A stretch of DNA of 64,000 bases from Chromobacterium piscinae (GTDB taxonomy: Bacteria > Pseudomonadota > Gammaproteobacteria > Burkholderiales > Chromobacteriaceae): assembly GCF_021129175.1 (NCBI RefSeq), contig NZ_JAJOHV010000022.1:88719-152718 (forward strand), read 5' to 3'. The notes below the pieces were generated by a model. That model ran no database searches. It was given only the letters and a program-made list of their open reading frames with translations, and was not told the DNA's origin. Shown here piece after piece: positions 54,009-61,504 of this stretch (position 1 is its first letter; each line of letters begins with the position of its first letter). Both the position numbers and the translations under genes were made by a program.

Positions 54009-54692
54009 TCACAGGCTGGAGGCGGCGCGTAGCACCGCTTCTTCGCGCCGATCGCGGAGCTGGTCGATCCGCCGCCGCGCCGCGGCCAGCACCTCCGGGC
54101 TGGCCAGTTCCGGCCGGCCGGAGGCGAACGGCGGCGCCGGCGCGTATTCCAGCGTCAGCTGCACCGTCTGCGCGAACTCGGGGCCGGCGATTTCCGCCAT
54201 CAGCGTCAGCGCCATGTCGATGCCGGCGGTGACGCCGCCGCCGCTGAACAGCTTTCCGTCCACCACCACCCGGTCCGGGCAGGGATGGGCGCCGAAGGCC
54301 GCCAGGCTGTCCAGCCAGGCCCAGTGGCAGGCGGCGCGGCGGCCCTTGAGCAGGCCGGCCGCGCCGAGCAGCAAGGAGCCGGTGCAGACCGAGCTGACGT
54401 AGTCGGCCCCGGCTGCGAGGCGGCGCAGCTGTCCCAGCAGCTCGGCATCCTCCATCGCTTCCATGGTGCCGAGGCCGCCCGGGACGCACAGCAGGTCGCA
54501 GCGTTCGATGTCGGCCAGCCGGGCGATGCCGGAGAAGACGACGCCGCCGTCGGCGCGGATGTCGCCGCCCCGGCTGGAGGCCAGCAGGCAACGGGCCCGG
54601 GGGAGCTTGCTCAGGAATTCCAGCGGGCCGGTGAAGTCCAGCTGGGTGACGCCCGGATACAGCGCGAAAACGATGGTATAGGGGTGGTTCAT
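54009..54692 (-). CDS. Isonitrile hydratase-like DJ-1/PfpI protein
   Basis: 227 residues from ATG 54692 (GGGAGG eight bases upstream); the frame extends to 54722 without a start signal. Closely follows the Pseudomonas isonitrile hydratase InhA in length and motifs: YPGVTQLDFTGPLEFL, LLCVPGGLGTMEAM, the nucleophile elbow VSSVCTGSLLLGAAGLL with catalytic Cys, THW-like ACHWAWLD, and VQLTLEYAPAPPF near the end. Such enzymes hydrate isonitriles to formamides. It is divergent from a GlxA regulator of the same fold, only 83 bases away. Confidence 0.85.
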   Translation of the reverse strand: MNHPYTIVFALYPGVTQLDFTGPLEFLSKLPRARCLLASSRGGDIRADGGVVFSGIARLADIERCDLLCVPGGLGTMEAMEDAELLGQLRRLAAGADYVSSVCTGSLLLGAAGLLKGRRAACHWAWLDSLAAFGAHPCPDRVVVDGKLFSGGGVTAGIDMALTLMAEIAGPEFAQTVQLTLEYAPAPPFASGRPELASPEVLAAARRRIDQLRDRREEAVLRAASSL

Positions 54693-54775
54693 GATGCCTC
54701 CCGGCGGTGATTGACCCCGCAATCATCGGCCGGCTATGCTTTGGCGCAAATGACTAAATTCCAACTTTTCATGCC

Positions 54776-55723
54776 ATGACGCGAGACATCGCCATCCTGC
54801 TGTTCGATGGTTTCCAGCTATTGGACGCGGCGGGGCCGATCTCGGTTTTCGAATGCGCGCTGCGCTATCGGCCGGGCGCGTACCGGCTGACGCCGCTGAC
54901 CGTGGGCGGCGGCGCGGCGCGCAGCTCCTCAGGCATCGCGCTGGACAGCCGGCCGCTGTCCGCGATGCCGGCGCCGGACACGGTGCTGGTGGCCGGCGGC
55001 GAGGGCGCGCCTTCCGCGCTGGGCTGCGGGGAGACGCTGGCCTACCTGCGGCGTTGCGCATCGGCTTCCCGGCGCGTGGTCAGCGTTTGCACCGGCGCTT
55101 TCCTGCTGGCGGAGGCTGGCTTGCTGGATGGCCGGCGCGCGACCACCCATTGGGCGCACAGCGGGGAATTCTCCCGCCGCTATCCCGCGGTGGAACTGGA
55201 TACCGACCGCATCTTCATTCGCCAGGGCAATATCTGGACCGCCGCCGGGGTCAGCGCCGGCATCGATGTGGCGCTGGCCTTGGTGGCGGAAGACATGGGC
55301 GAGGAGATCGCCCGGCGTTGCGCGCAGCGGTTGGTGGTGTATTACCGTCGTCCGGGCGGGCAATCGCAGTTTTCGTCGCTGCTGGAGATGCAGCGGCCGG
55401 ACGGACGCTTCGCGGCCTTGCTGGACCAGGTGCGGCGGAGCTTGGATGGGGCTTGGGACGTGGAGTCGCTGGCTGGATTTTGCTGCTTGAGTCCGCGCCA
55501 TTTCTCGCGGCTGTTCCAGTCCGAGGTGGGCATGCCGCCGGCCAAGGCGGTGGAGCAGCTGAGGGTGGAGGCCGCGCGCGCCGCCTTGGAAAGCGGCGAG
55601 CGCTCCATTCAGAAGGTGGCCCGGCTGTGCGGCTTCGGCGACGCGGAGCGCATGCGCCGCAGCTTTTTGCGGGTGCTGGGGCGGCCGCCGTCCAGCTTGC
55701 TGCGCTCGCCGGCAGACGAATGA
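54776..55723 (+). CDS. GlxA-type transcriptional regulator (DJ-1 domain plus AraC HTH)
   Basis: 315 residues. N-terminal DJ-1/PfpI-like sensor domain (FDGFQLLDAAGPISVFE, VSVCTGAFLLAEAGLL with the Cys retained, TTHWAHSGEF) of about 190 residues, then two AraC helix-turn-helix motifs (VESLAGFCCLSPRHFSRLFQ and IQKVARLCGFGDAERMRRSF, partial). Divergent partner of the isonitrile-hydratase-like gene and probably its regulator. A divergent regulator/enzyme pair with the same sensor fold suggests recognition of the same compound. Confidence 0.9.
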   Translation: MTRDIAILLFDGFQLLDAAGPISVFECALRYRPGAYRLTPLTVGGGAARSSSGIALDSRPLSAMPAPDTVLVAGGEGAPSALGCGETLAYLRRCASASRRVVSVCTGAFLLAEAGLLDGRRATTHWAHSGEFSRRYPAVELDTDRIFIRQGNIWTAAGVSAGIDVALALVAEDMGEEIARRCAQRLVVYYRRPGGQSQFSSLLEMQRPDGRFAALLDQVRRSLDGAWDVESLAGFCCLSPRHFSRLFQSEVGMPPAKAVEQLRVEAARAALESGERSIQKVARLCGFGDAERMRRSFLRVLGRPPSSLLRSPADE

Positions 55724-55724
55724 C

Positions 55725-55988
55725 TCAATGGCGAGATCGCAGCAGGCGCCGGGTTTCGCCAGCCAATTCGCGTTGAGCCGACGCCAGCAGTTTCAGGTCC
55801 AGATCCTGAATGGCCAGTTGCTGCGCCTGTTGCTGATTAATGGTCAGCAACTGTTGCTCGCGCAGCTGTAGTTGCGCGATTTGGGTTTGCAGCGCCGCGC
55901 TGCGGCCGAACTGCAGGTCGAGCAGCTGCAGCGGAAACAGCAAGGCGAGCGCGGCGATGGCGAGCCGGAGCGGGGCGTACGGCGTCAT
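55725..55988 (-). CDS. Small membrane-anchored coiled-coil protein (i-spanin-like)
   Basis: 87 residues. One N-terminal membrane helix (LRLAIAALALLFPLQLLDL), then a Gln/Leu-rich heptad region (SAALQTQIAQLQLREQQLLT through QQQAQQLAIQDLDLKLLAS) and a short basic tail. This is the layout of phage Rz-type i-spanins but also of simple membrane coiled-coil proteins. It overlaps the muramidase gene by four bases (ATGA) directly downstream of it, as i-spanin genes follow endolysins. I find no nested o-spanin lipoprotein frame. Gene ends only a few bases before the GlxA stop. Confidence 0.7.
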   Translation of the reverse strand: MTPYAPLRLAIAALALLFPLQLLDLQFGRSAALQTQIAQLQLREQQLLTINQQQAQQLAIQDLDLKLLASAQRELAGETRRLLRSRH

Positions 55989-56779
55989 GCCAGCCTCCGC
56001 GCCCGGTCATGGGCGGCGGCCAGGCGGGCGTCGTACAGGCTGTCCAGCCAGGCGGGGCCCTGCCGGATGCGCGCCGTCGCGCGCCAGCGGCGTTCGCGCA
56101 GGGTTTGCAGCAAGGCGGGGCGCGCGCTCAGCAGCCGCACCAGGCCGTCCAACTGGCGGGCCTCGTCCCGCTCCATTTCCGCCCGAAACGACCGGGCGTC
56201 GGCATAGCCCAGCTCCTGCCAGAGGAAGCCGGGCAATCGGTACAGTCCCCAGAGGCAGGACTCGACGGCAACCGTTTCCCCCGCCACGGCGGCCAGCCGC
56301 CGGAAACGCTCCCATTCCGCGGATGGGCTTTGATAGCCGCCGCGGATAGGCTTGCACAGCTCGGGATGGCGGTTGGCGATGCGGTTGGCGTCCAGGCCGG
56401 CCTTCAAGGCTTGGCGGTAGGCGATATGGCGCTCCAGCAGGATGCGCGCGCTGCCGTCGGGCAGGAAGCCGGCGTCTTCCGCCTCGGCCTCGCAGAAAGC
56501 CTTCAGGCTGGGGGGCGGCAAGCGCAGGCGGTCGGCGGCATCGAGCAGATCCGCCTCGCGAAGTCCGCGCGGATCGCGCTGGCCGCGCAGCGCCGCCTGC
56601 GTGGCGTCGCCGGCCACGCCGTTGACCACCAGGCCGGCGCGGCGTTGCAGCCGGGCCACCGCTTGTTCCGTGGCCGCTCCATACCATCCATCCACCTCCA
56701 GCCTGGAGCCCTGGCTGTTGAGACGGATTTGCAATTCCCGCACCTCCTGGCCGTGCGCGCCCTTGCCCAATGCTTGCAT
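55985..56779 (-). CDS. Phage-type endolysin: peptidoglycan-binding plus N-acetylmuramidase (DUF3380)
   Basis: 264 residues from ATG 56779 (MQALGKGAHGQEVREL); the frame opens at 56812 with a non-family extension. N-terminal PG_binding_1 module (about 1-65: LQIRLNSQGSRLEVDGWYGAATEQAVARLQ, partial), then an N-acetylmuramidase domain with the proposed catalytic Glu in FCEAEAEDAGFLPDG and RILLERHIAYRQA. The family cleaves the glycan backbone. No signal peptide, so it would need a holin, a secretion system or lysis to reach the wall. Coupled to the spanin-like gene. No other phage gene is close. Confidence 0.88.
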   Translation of the reverse strand: MQALGKGAHGQEVRELQIRLNSQGSRLEVDGWYGAATEQAVARLQRRAGLVVNGVAGDATQAALRGQRDPRGLREADLLDAADRLRLPPPSLKAFCEAEAEDAGFLPDGSARILLERHIAYRQALKAGLDANRIANRHPELCKPIRGGYQSPSAEWERFRRLAAVAGETVAVESCLWGLYRLPGFLWQELGYADARSFRAEMERDEARQLDGLVRLLSARPALLQTLRERRWRATARIRQGPAWLDSLYDARLAAAHDRARRLA

Positions 56780-56892
56780 GTGGTTTCTCCGCGAATGGAT
56801 GCGGGCCGGCATGGCCGGCGCGCTGCTGTGATTGGAGGCCAGTTTAGAAAGCGGCCGGCTCAGGCCGGCAGGGGAACCATGTCAGTGTGTGT

Positions 56893-56906
56893 GGGGGGGG
56901 GGGGGG
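56893..56906. repeat. Homopolymeric G14 tract
   Basis: Fourteen G residues preceded by alternating GT, about 115 bases upstream of the endolysin start on the opposite strand. Long poly-G runs mutate in length and underlie phase variation in many bacteria; here it could alter promoter spacing. Confidence 0.9.
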
Positions 56907-57284
56907 CGGGCTCTGCGGGAAATTGATGCCGCGAGGGAGTATTGCGTGAGGCTGAGATGAGGTTTTGCCTGAAACTGGGATTGGGAAGCGCCAGCGATCC
57001 TGGAGTTTGCCTGGGGGCTCATTCTGTATAGTCCAGGCTGAGAATGAATAAGGAGACAGGTAAATATATTGATATTGATTCAAGGCGGAAGTGTGGTGAA
57101 ATTCGTCAGTATTCGATAGGCATTGCCAGATGTTTTTAACGGAGGGTTATTGATAAAGCCCATATACCTAAGACATTGACCGGAAAAACAGCTATTTAGT
57201 CGTCATTCGCGCATCATCACTTGGTAATCGAGATGATTCTATGCGCGGCGCATCGCCGTCGATTGATATTTGCCTGCCGCGGCG

Positions 57285-57313
57285 TTGACAGCTCTGGCCA
57301 TTGCCGTTAAAGT
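57285..57313 (+). promoter_or_regulatory. Orphan sigma-70-like promoter
   Basis: TTGACA, 17-base spacer, TAAAGT. About 200 bases before tRNA-Leu, which has a nearer promoter. No protein frame downstream; may make a small RNA or a long tRNA precursor. Confidence 0.5.
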
Positions 57314-57471
57314 GCAGCGTCTCATTGGCTGGCAATGCTTTAAAATCAAATCGTTGCCGCTGATGAAACGCGCTGCTCAATCATATCAAGACGAAATAAG
57401 CTGAAAGTCGGCTGATTCGCACGCGGCGGGTGATCAGCCTGCGCTGCCTGGGATGTGATATTTAAAATGCA

Positions 57472-57501
57472 TTGTCAGCCCGCGTTGCGCTGGGCTACAA
57501 T
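57472..57501 (+). promoter_or_regulatory. Promoter of tRNA-Leu
   Basis: TTGTCA (57472-57477), 18-base spacer, TACAAT (57496-57501), 17 bases before the tRNA. Confidence 0.7.
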
Positions 57502-57517
57502 TGCCCGCTTTGCTGCT

Positions 57518-57602
57518 GCCCCGGTGGTGAAATTGGTAGACACAAGGGACTTAAAATCCCTCGGCTTCGGCTGTGCCGGTTCGACCCCGGCCCGGGGCAC
57601 CA
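57518..57602 (+). tRNA. tRNA-Leu (UAA)
   Basis: 85 bases, acceptor GCCCCGG / CCGGGGC with encoded CCA, a long variable arm (CTCGGCTTCGGCTGT) typical of class II tRNA, anticodon stem AGGGA / TCCCT and loop CTTAAAA giving UAA. Confidence 0.98.
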
Positions 57603-57784
57603 TCAGCAATCCGGCCGCGAAAGCCGTTTCGTCCCTTGAGGACGGATGGCGGCATCCACCTTGCTGGATTAAAATTCACATCCTGGCGACGCTGTCGTCT
57701 AACTGGACAAGTGGCCGGTTGCACCACGCCTCTTGATTGGGCAGCATGCGCTGTCTTTGCATCAACGGATCTAGATTGAAGTTC

Positions 57785-58249
57785 ATGAAGCCAAATACTG
57801 AAACGGCACTCGGTGCTGCTCTCAAGTCTGCAGTCCAAAGCTTGTCCAAGAAAAAGCAGACCGAGATGATCGCGGATCACATCTACGGCAAGTTTGACGT
57901 GTTTCGCCAGTTCCGGCCGTTGGCGCTCGGCATTCACGAGAGCCTGATCGCGGCGTTGTCGCAGTTCGATCCGGCCCTGATTTCCCGCGTGGTGGCCAAC
58001 CATTGCCGCAAGCCGCGCTACCTGAAGTCGTTGGCCCGCGGCGGCAAGCGTTTCGACCTGAGCGGCAAGCCGCAAGGCGAGGTAAGCGCCGAAGAGAAGC
58101 GCGCCGCCGAGCTGCAGATGCAGCCGAAGAACGCCCCTGTGGCGGACGCCGAGGCGGCGCCGATCGAGGCCGCCGCTCCGGCAGTGGCCGAAGCCGCTCC
58201 CGCGGTAGCGGAAGCCGCGCCGGAACAGGACGGCCAGATCGAATCCTGA
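57785..58249 (+). CDS. ProQ/FinO-family RNA chaperone
   Basis: 154 residues from ATG 57785; upstream in-frame codons to 57737 are not family-like. A FinO/ProQ domain covers residues 8-105 (DVFRQFRPLALGIHESLIAAL and VANHCRKPRYLKSLARGGKRFDL, partial); this domain binds structured RNA and sRNA-mRNA duplexes. The last 35 residues are an Ala/Pro/Glu-rich low-complexity tail with repeats of AAPAVAE instead of the Tudor-like domain of E. coli ProQ. This resembles minimal ProQ of Neisseria. Terminator at 58268. Confidence 0.88.
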   Translation: MKPNTETALGAALKSAVQSLSKKKQTEMIADHIYGKFDVFRQFRPLALGIHESLIAALSQFDPALISRVVANHCRKPRYLKSLARGGKRFDLSGKPQGEVSAEEKRAAELQMQPKNAPVADAEAAPIEAAAPAVAEAAPAVAEAAPEQDGQIES

Positions 58250-58267
58250 TCGGTTCCCATTGAGGAA

Positions 58268-58297
58268 GAAAGCCCTGTCGCCCGACAGGGCTTTTTG
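58268..58297 (+). terminator. Rho-independent terminator of the ProQ-family gene
   Basis: Stem AAAGCCCTGTCG / CGACAGGGCTTT with a short loop, followed by TTGC; 19 bases after the stop codon. Confidence 0.92.
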
Positions 58298-58371
58298 CAT
58301 TTGGGCTACTTGAAATGCGGTTGATAGCCGCCATCTGCCGGCTATCGCTAACCTAAATGACATTGACGACC

Positions 58372-60267
58372 ATGAGTGCACAGAAAGAAACCCTGGGTTT
58401 TCAGACCGAAGTCAAACAGCTGCTGAAGCTGATGATCCACTCCTTGTATTCCAACAAGGAAATCTTCCTGCGTGAGTTGATCTCCAATGCGTCCGACGCC
58501 GCCGACAAGCTGCGCTTCGAGGGCCTGGCCAAGCCGGAGCTGTTCGAGAACGATCCCGAGCTGAAGATCCGCATCGCCTTCGACAAGGACGCCCGCACCG
58601 TCACCATCGCCGACAACGGTATCGGCATGAGCCGCGACGAAGTGGTGTCCCACATCGGCACCATCGCCAAGTCCGGCACCAAGTCCTTCTTCGAGCAGCT
58701 GTCCGGCGACGAGAAGAAAGACGCTCACTTGATCGGCCAGTTCGGCGTCGGCTTCTACTCAGCCTTCATCGTCGCCGACAAGGTGACGCTGACCACCCGC
58801 CGCGCAGGCGAGGCCGAAGCGGTGCGCTGGGAGTCGCAAGGCGAGGGCGAGTACACGCTGGAGAGCGTGGAAAAGGCCGAGCGCGGCACCGAGATTGTCC
58901 TGCACCTGAAAGAGGGCGAGGACGAGCTGCTGAACGATTGGAAACTGAAGGGCATCGTCCGCAAGTACTCCGACCACATCTCCATCCCGATCGAGATGAA
59001 AAAGGGCAGCGGCTACAGCGAGGACGGCGAAGTGGTGGTCAGCGACGAGCTGGAGGCGGTCAACTCCGCGTCTGCGTTGTGGACCCGCTCCAAGAGCGAC
59101 ATCACCGAAGAGCAGTACCAGGAATTCTACAAGCACGTCGCCCACGACTTCACCGACCCGCTGGCCTGGAGCCACGCCCGCGTCGAAGGCCGCCAGGAGT
59201 ACACCGAGCTGTTGTACATCCCGTCGCGCGCGCCGTTCGACCTGTATGACCGCGAGCGCAAGCAGGGCGTGAAGCTGTACGTGCGCCGCGTCTTCATCAT
59301 GGAAGACACCGAAAAACTGATGCCGCACTACCTGCGTTTCGTGCGCGGAGTGATCGACAGCAACGATCTGCCGCTGAACGTGTCGCGCGAGATTCTGCAG
59401 GAATCCAAGGACATCGACGCCATCCGCGCCGGCTGCGTGAAGAAGGTGCTGGGCCTGCTGGAAGACCTGTCGTCCAACCAGCCGGAGAAATACGCCGCGT
59501 TCTGGAAGGAGTTCGGCCAGGTGCTGAAAGAGGGCGTGGGCGAAGACCATGCCAACAAGGAACGCATCGCCAAGCTGCTGCGCTTCGTCTCCACCGCGTC
59601 CGAAGGCGCGGAGCCGACCGTATCGCTGGCCGACTACATCGGCCGGATGAAGGAAGGCCAGGACAAGATCTACTACATCACCGCCGACACGCTGGCTGCC
59701 GCCAAGAACAGCCCGCATCTGGAAGTATTCAAGAAGAAGGGCGTGGAAGTGCTGCTCTTGACCGACCGCGTCGACGAGTGGGTCACCGGCTCGCTGTTCG
59801 AGTTCGACGGCAAGGCGCTGCAATCGGTCGCCAAGGGCGCGCTGGATCTGGGCGCGCTGGAGGACGAAGCCGACAAGGAAGCGCAGAAGCAGGTTGAGGA
59901 AGCGTCCAAGCCGGTGGTGGAGAAAGTGCTGAAGGCGCTGGGCGAGCAGGTGAAGGAAGTGCGCGCCACCGCTCGCCTCACCGAGAGCCCGGCTTGCCTG
60001 GTGGCCGGCGAGCACGATATGAGCGCCCATCTGGAGCGGATGCTGAAGGCCGCCGGCCAGAAGGTGGAAGGCAGCAAGCCGACGCTGGAAATCAATCCCG
60101 AACACGTGCTGGTGAAAAAGCTGGCCGGCGAAGCCGACGAAGCCCGCGCCGCCGATCTGGCCCAGGTGCTGTACGATCAGGCGCTGTTGGCCGAAGGCGG
60201 CAAGCTGGAAGATCCGGCCTCCTTCGTCAAGCGCATCAACAAGCTGATGCTGGAGCTGTCGGCCTGA
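58372..60267 (+). CDS. htpG: Molecular chaperone HtpG (Hsp90)
   Basis: 631 residues from ATG 58372 ([14 protein letters not shown]); ATG 58357 in frame adds five residues. GHKL ATPase domain with [23 protein letters not shown] and [11 protein letters not shown]; middle domain with [22 protein letters not shown]-terminal dimerisation domain. Full length. Folds and stabilises client proteins in the cytoplasm. No obvious heat-shock promoter is recognised upstream. Terminator at 60294. Confidence 0.97.
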   Translation: MSAQKETLGFQTEVKQLLKLMIHSLYSNKEIFLRELISNASDAADKLRFEGLAKPELFENDPELKIRIAFDKDARTVTIADNGIGMSRDEVVSHIGTIAKSGTKSFFEQLSGDEKKDAHLIGQFGVGFYSAFIVADKVTLTTRRAGEAEAVRWESQGEGEYTLESVEKAERGTEIVLHLKEGEDELLNDWKLKGIVRKYSDHISIPIEMKKGSGYSEDGEVVVSDELEAVNSASALWTRSKSDITEEQYQEFYKHVAHDFTDPLAWSHARVEGRQEYTELLYIPSRAPFDLYDRERKQGVKLYVRRVFIMEDTEKLMPHYLRFVRGVIDSNDLPLNVSREILQESKDIDAIRAGCVKKVLGLLEDLSSNQPEKYAAFWKEFGQVLKEGVGEDHANKERIAKLLRFVSTASEGAEPTVSLADYIGRMKEGQDKIYYITADTLAAAKNSPHLEVFKKKGVEVLLLTDRVDEWVTGSLFEFDGKALQSVAKGALDLGALEDEADKEAQKQVEEASKPVVEKVLKALGEQVKEVRATARLTESPACLVAGEHDMSAHLERMLKAAGQKVEGSKPTLEINPEHVLVKKLAGEADEARAADLAQVLYDQALLAEGGKLEDPASFVKRINKLMLELSA

Positions 60268-60293
60268 GCCCGTCCGCGTAGATTCCGAAAATG

Positions 60294-60322
60294 AACCGCC
60301 CTTTCGCAGGGCGGTTTTTTTA
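60294..60322 (+). terminator. Rho-independent terminator of htpG
   Basis: Stem AACCGCCCT / AGGGCGGTT with a 5-base loop, followed by T5; 27 bases after the stop codon. Confidence 0.92.
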
Positions 60323-60372
60323 TTGTCATTGTCCTAATATGGGATTCCCCGCAATGGAATCAGGAGACGGCG

Positions 60373-60789
60373 ATGAGCGAAACGAGAGCGTTGCCGGGCG
60401 TGTATCCCTGCCTGTGTTACGACGACGCGGCGGCGGCGATGGAATGGCTGGAGCGGGTGTTCGGCTTCCAGCGCCGCTTCGCGGTGATCGAGGATGGCCG
60501 GGTGCATCACTCGGAACTGAGCCTGGGCAATGCGGTGATCATGGTGTCCGGCCCCAAGCCGGAGCAGCGGTGGATCGGCGCGGGCGGCCTGTCTGGCCTG
60601 GCTCAGGCCTTGTGCGTTTACGTGGAAGACCCGGCCGCGCATTACGAGTGGGCTAGGGCGCAGGGCGCCGAGATCGTGCAAGCGCTCAAAGGCGAGGACT
60701 ACGGCGCCCTCGGCTATCTGGCGCGTGATCCGGAAGGCCAGCAATGGTATTTCAGCGACTATCTGCCCGGCGAATACTGGGAGTCCTGA
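60373..60789 (+). CDS. VOC (glyoxalase/bleomycin resistance) family protein
   Basis: 138 residues with AGGAGA upstream. Vicinal-oxygen-chelate fold: VYPCLCYDDAAAAMEWLERVFGFQ, then SELSLGNAVIMVSG, and the C-terminal GYLARDPEGQQWYFSDY. Members are metal enzymes or antibiotic-sequestering proteins; which one this is cannot be decided. The EDPAAHYEWARAQGAEI repeat half is normal. No neighbour suggests a substrate. Confidence 0.87.
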   Translation: MSETRALPGVYPCLCYDDAAAAMEWLERVFGFQRRFAVIEDGRVHHSELSLGNAVIMVSGPKPEQRWIGAGGLSGLAQALCVYVEDPAAHYEWARAQGAEIVQALKGEDYGALGYLARDPEGQQWYFSDYLPGEYWES

Positions 60790-60851
60790 ACCGCTAGCGC
60801 GCAGATTGCCGGCGCGTGGCATCATGCCATTTTCATTATGAAGGCTGACTC

Positions 60852-61445
60852 ATGCCCGCGCGGCTGCAATTCGCCACTTCCACGCCGCTGTTATTGCTGA
60901 TCGACATGCAGCAGGCGGTCGACCATCCCGGCTGGGGCCCGCGCAACAACCCCCAGGCGGAGCGGGTGTGCGCCGGCCTGCTGGCTGCTTGGCGCGAGCG
61001 CGGCTTGCCGTTGATCCATATTCGCCATGACTCTGTCGAGCCGGACTCCACTTACCGGCCGGGCCAGCCCGGCCATGCGTTCAAGCCGGAGGCCGCGCCG
61101 CGGCCCGGCGAGACGGTGATCGGCAAGCAGACCAATAGCGCTTTCATCGGCACCGAACTGGAGTTCTTGCTGCGCGGCAACGGCTGGCTGGAACTGGTGG
61201 TGGTTGGCGTCAGCACCAGCAACTCGGTGGAGGCCACGGCGCGGATGGCCGGGAACCTGGGCTTTTCCGCCTGGCTGGCGGAGGACGGCTGCTTCGCTTT
61301 CGACAAGACCGACTGGCGCGGCCGCCGCCGCGGCGCTGACGAGGTGCACGCGATGAGCCTGGCCAATCTGGATGGCGAGTACTGCCGCGTCTGCGGCAGC
61401 GCCGACATCCTGGCAGCGATTGGCAATATTGCCGGCGCCGCGTGA
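60852..61445 (+). CDS. Isochorismatase-fold hydrolase with Ser in place of the catalytic Cys
   Basis: 197 residues. Fold marks: Asp18 in LLLLIDMQQ, Lys92 in VIGKQTNSAF. At the nucleophile position, where most cysteine hydrolases have C in a T-x-x-C-V-x-x-T-x-R pattern, this protein has Ser125 (GVSTSNSVEATARMAG). All other pattern residues are kept, so this is not general decay. It could be an isochorismatase-like enzyme not needing Cys, an altered amidase, or a binding protein. Cytoplasmic. Follows the VOC gene by 62 bases. Confidence 0.85.
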   Translation: MPARLQFATSTPLLLLIDMQQAVDHPGWGPRNNPQAERVCAGLLAAWRERGLPLIHIRHDSVEPDSTYRPGQPGHAFKPEAAPRPGETVIGKQTNSAFIGTELEFLLRGNGWLELVVVGVSTSNSVEATARMAGNLGFSAWLAEDGCFAFDKTDWRGRRRGADEVHAMSLANLDGEYCRVCGSADILAAIGNIAGAA

Positions 61446-61504
61446 TCGCGGGCCGGCGGCGTGAAGGCTAAGATGCCGATCCCGGAAGCTTTGTCATTGT
61501 CATC

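Larger units (their letters stand above)
56780..57517. other. 738-base intergenic region with G14 tract and orphan promoter
   Basis: Between the endolysin gene and tRNA-Leu. Holds a (GT)n-G14 run (56885-56906), AT-rich DNA around 57050-57130, and a TTGACA-N17-TAAAGT promoter at 57285-57313 with no open frame behind it. The minus-strand frame at 56844-57083 reads through the homopolymer as a Pro run and is not believable. The real tRNA-Leu promoter is listed separately. Confidence 0.6.

Noticed and set aside
55725..55988. Nested o-spanin lipoprotein inside the i-spanin-like gene
   Set aside because: I read the other two minus-strand frames; both lack a signal peptide and lipobox and are interrupted by stops or carry no start.
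56844..57083. Minus-strand 79-codon frame with a poly-Pro run
   Set aside because: The Pro run is the complement of the G14 tract; the rest has no coding character and no ribosome-binding site.
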